NCBI GenBank assembly: GCA_001662425.1
Contig: BDDC01000347.1
Span: forward strand, 60,255-70,636
From: Chlamydomonas sphaeroides
Lineage: Eukaryota; Chlorophyta; Chlorophyceae; Chlamydomonadales; Chlamydomonadaceae
Direction of reading: 5' to 3'
DNA: 10,382 bases
Shown here: positions 7,681 through 10,382 of the stretch, piece by piece
Layout of the letters: each line of letters begins with the position of its first letter
How positions within the stretch are numbered: the stretch's first letter is position 1
Notes under the pieces: generated by a model
What the model saw: the letters and a program-made list of their open reading frames with translations, nothing else
The model's database searches: none
What the model was told of the DNA's origin: nothing
Program-made: the position numbers and the translations under genes

Positions 7681-7825
7681 GGGCAGAGCGTGGCGAGGGC
7701 TGCCCGCTAGAGGGCGCGGCATGAGTGCGACTGCAGAGTGCGAGTTGCAGTGGGGGGCACGGGAGGTACCTCCAGTGTGCGAGTGCGACTTTCAATGGAG
7801 GTCGCAATGGAGGTTAACCGCAACC
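7681..7825 (-). repeat. right arm of 145-bp inverted repeat
   Basis: Reverse complement of 3531-3675, 140 of 145 positions identical. The 9-mers GAGTGCGAC, GAGTGCGAG and GAGTGCGAC lie at 7723, 7736 and 7781. The last 45 bp (7781-7825) are also the start of the 141-bp tandem unit. Confidence 0.85.
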
Positions 7826-8248
7826 GGAAAATCCCTGTGCGCAACTTGCCGCTCGCCCGCGTCGCATTGCGCAATGAGCTCTGAGGGAATCATATGTTAT
7901 TGCTTCTATAACAAAGTAGGCGAGTGCGACTTTCAATGGAGGTCGCAATGGAGGTTAACCGCAACCGGAAAATCCCTGTGCGCAACTTGCCGCTCGCCCG
8001 CGTCGCATTGCGCAATGAGCTCTGACGGAATCATATGTTATTGCTTCTATAACAAAGTAGGAGAAGTTGCGGAATTGGCGGTCCCATGTCAACTCGGAAG
8101 TGCACTTGGCGAATCCCTCCGAGCGCCTTTGTCACACTGCGTCTCTGCCACCGCGACTGTAACTACTAGAGCCAAGCTTACGATGTGCACAGCAAACCTC
8201 TCGCCTCGTCACCCTCTCGTTGCCTCGGTTCCGTGTTTGGTGGCATGA
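7721..8248 (+). CDS. repeat-derived Cys-rich ORF (175 aa), doubtful
   Basis: ATG at 7721 lies inside the right inverted-repeat arm and the frame is open to 8248, passing through the 141-bp tandem in frame (141 = 47 codons). Each unit encodes ECDFQWRSQWRL...SLCATCRSPASHC...IICYCFY. The left arm encodes the same first residues (MSATAECELQWGAREVP) but reaches TAA after CDFQWRSQWR. Between the arms the within-ORF changes are two synonymous, one missense and one nonsense, which does not argue for selection. Most likely an ORF by chance over a repeat. Confidence 0.15.
   Translation: MSATAECELQWGAREVPPVCECDFQWRSQWRLTATGKSLCATCRSPASHCAMSSEGIICYCFYNKVGECDFQWRSQWRLTATGKSLCATCRSPASHCAMSSDGIICYCFYNKVGEVAELAVPCQLGSALGESLRAPLSHCVSATATVTTRAKLTMCTANLSPRHPLVASVPCLVA
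7781..8062. repeat. 141-bp direct tandem duplication
   Basis: Units 7781-7921 and 7922-8062 differ at about one internal base (CTCTGAGGG versus CTCTGACGG) plus the junction end. Each begins with the outer 45 bp of the inverted-repeat arm and continues into flank DNA containing an AT-rich stretch (CATATGTTATTGCTTCTATA). This near-identity implies a recent duplication. Confidence 0.9.
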
Positions 8249-8571
8249 TGAAGCGCTTCTTTTCGTTCAGCGCGCAAGACATTCCTATTATGTCTCAAAC
8301 ATTTCCTACGCACTACCACCTTTACAAGGTAGCCTTTCTGGTCGGCGGAACCTGGGTGGCCCTGGACCAAATGCTGACGTCCAGCCAGCTCAAGGAGGTC
8401 AAGGCCAGCGTGACGGAGGTCAAGGCCAGCGTGACGGAGGTCAAGGCCAGCGTGACGGAGGTCAAGGCGGAGCAGAAGAGCATCAGCGAGAAGCTGGACA
8501 AGCTGCTGAAGATGGAGACGGAGCAGATGAGGATCAACGAGAAGCTGAACAAGCTGCTGAAGATGCCCTGA
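8245..8571 (+). CDS. membrane- or organelle-anchored coiled-coil protein (108 aa)
   Basis: ATG 8245 (a second ATG follows at once) to TGA 8569-8571. The N-terminus MMKRFFSFSAQ is basic and aromatic, like a mitochondrial presequence. Residues 27-44 (YKVAFLVGGTWVALDQML) form a short hydrophobic segment that could be a membrane anchor. From residue 51 there are three exact heptads EVKASVT plus a partial fourth, with Val at a perfect 4-3 spacing (52, 56, 59, 63, 66, 70, 73), continued by I80, L84, L87. A second internal repeat of 17 residues follows: EQKSISEKLDKLLKM (76-90) and EQMRINEKLNKLLKM (93-107). The coding pattern is clean with G/C-ending codons, and the upstream DNA (8063-8244) is less GC-rich, as expected for a promoter/5' UTR. 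No downstream TGTAA is seen before copy C. The expected role is a homo-oligomeric scaffold or tether, inferred from architecture alone. Family not recognised. Confidence 0.6.
   Translation: MMKRFFSFSAQDIPIMSQTFPTHYHLYKVAFLVGGTWVALDQMLTSSQLKEVKASVTEVKASVTEVKASVTEVKAEQKSISEKLDKLLKMETEQMRINEKLNKLLKMP
8395..8469 (+). repeat. 21-bp tandem repeat encoding heptads
   Basis: Three exact 21-bp units (8395-8415, 8416-8436, 8437-8457), GAGGTCAAGGCCAGCGTGAC plus G, then 12 bp of a fourth. One DNA unit equals one coiled-coil heptad, so gain or loss of units keeps both frame and helix register. Confidence 0.9.
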
Positions 8572-8730
8572 GGACCTAGGTGCGGCAGAGCGGCTGCGCG
8601 GGGATGGGCGGGCCGGTGGCCCTGCCTTGTTTACTCAGGGGCCGCCACGGCAGTGTGTCACGTTTCTCCCTGTCTGATGCCCACTCGAAAGCGTGTGTCA
8701 TATAGCTTGTGGTAGTGTCCCCGCCTGTAG
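8572..8730 (+). other. 3' region of the coiled-coil gene, nothing else seen
   Basis: No ORF of interest. It contains stops in the copy C frame (up to TAG 8728-8730) and no TGTAA. Confidence 0.3.
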
Positions 8731-9216
8731 GGGACCACATCACACCAAGATTACCAGGCACTGGCGGCCTGCTCCCCTTCACTCACCCATTTCCCGTCCG
8801 CTTCCTTCTGTGCACGCTCCGACTGTCAATGCAGGGCTCCTGCGGCGCATCTAGTGGCGGGGTCACCGCTGGACGACGTACCTGGAGCCAAGGAGGCCGC
8901 GCGTGCAGCCCTGCAGCCGGACACGCACCGCCGGCGGACGGGCGGGTTCCTGGCGGCGAGCGGGGCTCTGGCTGCAGCTGCCAGCGACGGCGAGCCGGCA
9001 GCAGGCGGGCAAGCAGGGACCACCTTGTGGGAGCTGGTGCGGGAGGCGGCGAGCATAGGGCCAGCGGTGGAGCTGGCGGCGGCGGGCAAGCGACAGCTGT
9101 CGCCGCCGCTGGAGCCGCGGGCTGTCATTGAACGAACATTACTGTTGGCGGCGGTGCGCCGTGTGTTTGACTTGCAGCGCAGGATGATCGGCTCGATGTT
9201 GCGTAGTACGACGTAG
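8731..9216 (+). CDS. family copy C, 5'-truncated, frame intact
   Basis: The frame is open from 8731 to TAG 9214-9216 with no ATG. Family similarity begins only near 8868 (DDVPGAKEAAR), so the N-terminal half present in copies A and B is missing. It could be an exon after the acceptor-like TCAATGCAG ending near 8834, or a promoterless fragment. From GGFLAASGALAAAASDGEPA the protein follows copy B's tail (TTLWELVREAASIGPAVELA, PPLEPRAVIERT, VFDLQRRMIGSMLRSTT). It keeps the C that copy B lost, so its frame agrees with copy A. Only two residues (DL to GS) differ in the last stretch. The segment coding for ALQPDTHRR (about 8897-8930) is unlike both other copies. Confidence 0.4.
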   Translation, partial: GTTSHQDYQALAACSPSLTHFPSASFCARSDCQCRAPAAHLVAGSPLDDVPGAKEAARAALQPDTHRRRTGGFLAASGALAAAASDGEPAAGGQAGTTLWELVREAASIGPAVELAAAGKRQLSPPLEPRAVIERTLLLAAVRRVFDLQRRMIGSMLRSTT

Positions 9217-9223
9217 TGGACTT

Positions 9224-9336
9224 TTCATTGCGCTAACGTCGGAGCTCCTTGCATGCCATGGCTGGGCACAGCCCCCATAACCTCAGCCTGCTGCCCAGCC
9301 ATGGCATGCAAGGAGCTCCGACGTTAGCGCAATGAA
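9224..9336. repeat. 45-bp perfect inverted repeat (hairpin)
   Basis: Arms 9224-9268 and 9292-9336 are perfectly complementary over 45 bp with a 23-nt spacer. A second, off-centre inverted repeat of 18 bp with one mismatch pairs 9267-9284 with 9337-9354. Copy B has only the forward arm (3089-3133). The hairpin lies just after the stop of copy C. Confidence 0.95.
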
Positions 9337-9605
9337 GAGGTGATGGGGGCTGTGACTGGCGGTGAGGCTCGAGACCCCACGGAACCTGCGGCCCTGGCGG
9401 ACGGGCACCGGGCCCGTAGGCGACGCTGGCATATGCGTACGCGTGCTCGCTGACAGGTTAGTTCGCCAATCCTTCGTGCATTGTAGTTGGAAGCAAAGAC
9501 ACTGGTCTCGGCAACGTTGCAAGCCGCGACGACCGCGTACGATTCGGTAGCAACAATCCCGCCTTGGCTCTTGAGTGCATCCTACTCCACGGTGAGGTGC
9601 GCTTG

Positions 9606-9610
9606 TGTAA
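9606..9610 (+). terminator. TGTAA poly(A) signal candidate for copy C
   Basis: Shared with copy B (3409-3413). The upstream TGTAA of copy B is TGTAG here (9482-9486). Confidence 0.2.
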
Positions 9611-9681
9611 AGAGACTTCTTCAGAAGGGCCAGCATTGTCACACCTGGCAGCACCACGCCTGGCGGCTGAGCGCAACCTAA

Positions 9682-9705
9682 TTCAACTTCTAGATAGAAG
9701 TTGAA
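9682..9705. repeat. 24-bp palindrome beside the end of copy C
   Basis: TTCAACTTCTA, a 2-nt centre GA, then TAGAAGTTGAA: perfect 11-bp arms. It begins at the very base where similarity between copies B and C ends. Confidence 0.8.
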
Positions 9706-9772
9706 AGAGGAATATTGGCCGCGTCAGCTTTGTTGCGCTGCTTGCGCGGTTGTCATGTAGCTAAGGTCATGC

Positions 9773-9994
9773 ATGCGCCTGGCTTCAGTTACAACGAAGC
9801 TAGAGGCGGTGTATGCAAGGCACGTCGCTTTGCTGGGTATGTTACTGGGCAGTAACATGGCTCAGCTCCTGCCAGGTAGGGGACGAGGGGAGCAAGGTCC
9901 CCTGACCAATCCCGGAACTGATTGGCCGCGTACGTCGGTACGTGCCACGTCGTCCCAACGCATGGCAGCCATCGACTACTTGGGTGGTGGGTGA
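9773..9994 (+). CDS. possible small ORF (73 aa)
   Basis: ATG 9773 to TGA 9992-9994. The first 34 residues (MRLASVTTKLEAVYARHVAL, LGMLLGSNMAQLLP) are plausible protein with a hydrophobic stretch; the rest is Gly/Arg-rich. A donor-like CCAGGTAGGG follows the plausible part, so this may be a first exon. Composition is less GC-rich than elsewhere in the window. No family recognised. Confidence 0.2.
   Translation: MRLASVTTKLEAVYARHVALLGMLLGSNMAQLLPGRGRGEQGPLTNPGTDWPRTSVRATSSQRMAAIDYLGGG
9839..9858. repeat. 20-bp palindrome
   Basis: ATGTTACT, spacer GGGC, AGTAACAT: perfect 8-bp arms. Confidence 0.6.
9906..9925. promoter_or_regulatory. inverted pair of CCAAT boxes
   Basis: CCAATC, 8-nt spacer, GATTGG. 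CCAAT boxes bind NF-Y in eukaryotic promoters. With no supported gene next to it, a regulatory role is a guess. Confidence 0.2.
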
Positions 9995-10078
9995 CGGTGT
10001 GAGTGCAATGCATTGTAGATCGAGCACTTTGTCTGTGGCGCATGCATGCTGGGCATGAATGTTACCGGCCGGTGTGTG

Positions 10079-10382
10079 CTGGGAAGCTGAGCCCCCAGCC
10101 GCCGCTAGCTGGGATTGAGCACTTGGGCGGCGGTGGGAAGCTGGGCCCCAGCCACGGCTGGGATTGGGCACTTGGGCGGCGGTGGGAAGCTGGGCCCCAG
10201 CCACGGCTGGGATTGAGCACTTGGGCGGCGGTGGGAAGCTGGGCCCCAGCCCCGGCTGCTGGGATTGAGCACTTGGGCGGCGGTGGGAAGCTGGGCCCCC
10301 AGCCACAGCTGCTCGGATTGAGCACTTGGGCGGCGGTGGGAAGCTGGGCCCCAGCCACGGCTGGGATTGGGCACTTGGGCGG
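10079..10382. repeat. 49-bp minisatellite, running off the right edge
   Basis: The marker CACTTGGGCGG recurs at 10120, 10169, 10218, 10270, 10323 and 10372 (spacings 49, 49, 52, 53, 49). Units carry GGGAAGCTGGGCCCCAGCC and GGGATTGAGCACTTGGGCGG. Length changes are 3-4 bp inserts next to GGCTG. The minus-strand Pro-rich frames over it rotate with each unit and are not genes. Confidence 0.9.

Larger units (their letters stand above)
3531..7825. mobile_element. candidate inverted-repeat-bounded element (4.3 kb)
   Basis: The two ends are 145-bp inverted repeats (3531-3675 and 7681-7825) with 5 mismatches and no gap. The outermost 8 bp are GGTTGCGG on the left and CCGCAACC on the right. Each arm carries three copies of a 9-mer of the form GTCGCACTC (or CTCGCACTC), a layout seen in terminal repeats of some DNA transposons. 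Against it: I see no target-site duplication (left flank ends GGCCAAA, right flank begins GGAAAAT) and no transposase among the internal genes. Two independent insertions of one short repeat in opposite orientation would look the same. Confidence 0.25.
8868..9681 (+). repeat. dispersed repeat, copy C
   Basis: Matches copy B 2742-3493 except for a divergent patch at about 8897-8930 and the inverted insertion at 9267-9336. Similarity ends after GCGCAACCTAAT at 9681. Confidence 0.7.

Noticed and set aside
2742..9681. Copies B and C as long terminal repeats of an LTR retrotransposon
   Set aside because: The 750-bp direct repeats contain a gene end, have no TG...CA ends, a divergent patch inside, and no gag, protease, reverse transcriptase or integrase between them.
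9842..10374. Pro-rich minus-strand ORFs over the right end
   Set aside because: They are three rotations of the 49-bp minisatellite; none has independent support.

Overview
The window looks like nuclear DNA of a GC-rich green alga (Chlorophyta, probably a chlorophycean). The grounds are very high GC with GC-ending codons, candidate exons bounded by GTGAGT/GTGAGC donors and C-rich CAG acceptors with matching phases, several TGTAA motifs (the usual algal poly(A) signal) behind candidate genes, Ala/Pro/Gly-rich low-complexity proteins, and many minisatellites and dispersed repeats. There is no operon, Shine-Dalgarno pattern, tRNA, rRNA or CRISPR array. The clade is inferred. No gene here could be assigned to a named family.

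Layout. (1) 1-962: 3' part of an Ala/Pro/Gly-rich repeat protein (copy A of a three-copy family). (2) 963-2338: low-complexity GC-rich DNA with a possible small membrane ORF and one speculative two-exon gene. (3) 2339-3493: copy B of the family, broken by a one-base deletion, plus its 3' flank. (4) 3531-7825: a 4.3 kb block bounded by 145-bp inverted repeats that match at 140 of 145 positions. Inside are a small four-exon gene (3976-4617), a coiled-coil gene with a probable 53-nt intron (5093-6357), a 59-bp minisatellite (6826-7030) and a minus-strand coding remnant with an in-frame TAG (6797-7416). (5) 7781-8062: a 141-bp tandem duplication that starts in the right inverted-repeat arm. (6) 8245-8571: the clearest single-exon gene, a 108-aa protein with an N-terminal hydrophobic stretch and a perfect heptad coiled coil. 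(7) 8731-9681: copy C, 5'-truncated but frame-intact, with a 45-bp perfect hairpin made by a local inverted duplication. (8) 9682-10382: palindromes, a weak 73-aa ORF and a 49-bp minisatellite running off the right edge.

The genes do not form a recognisable pathway. The region reads as a duplication- and repeat-driven accessory locus. Its strongest signals are the mosaic three-copy family with exchangeable tails, the template-switch hairpin in copy C, and the inverted-repeat-bounded block that might be an undescribed DNA transposon. I found no transposase, so that last idea remains a hypothesis.
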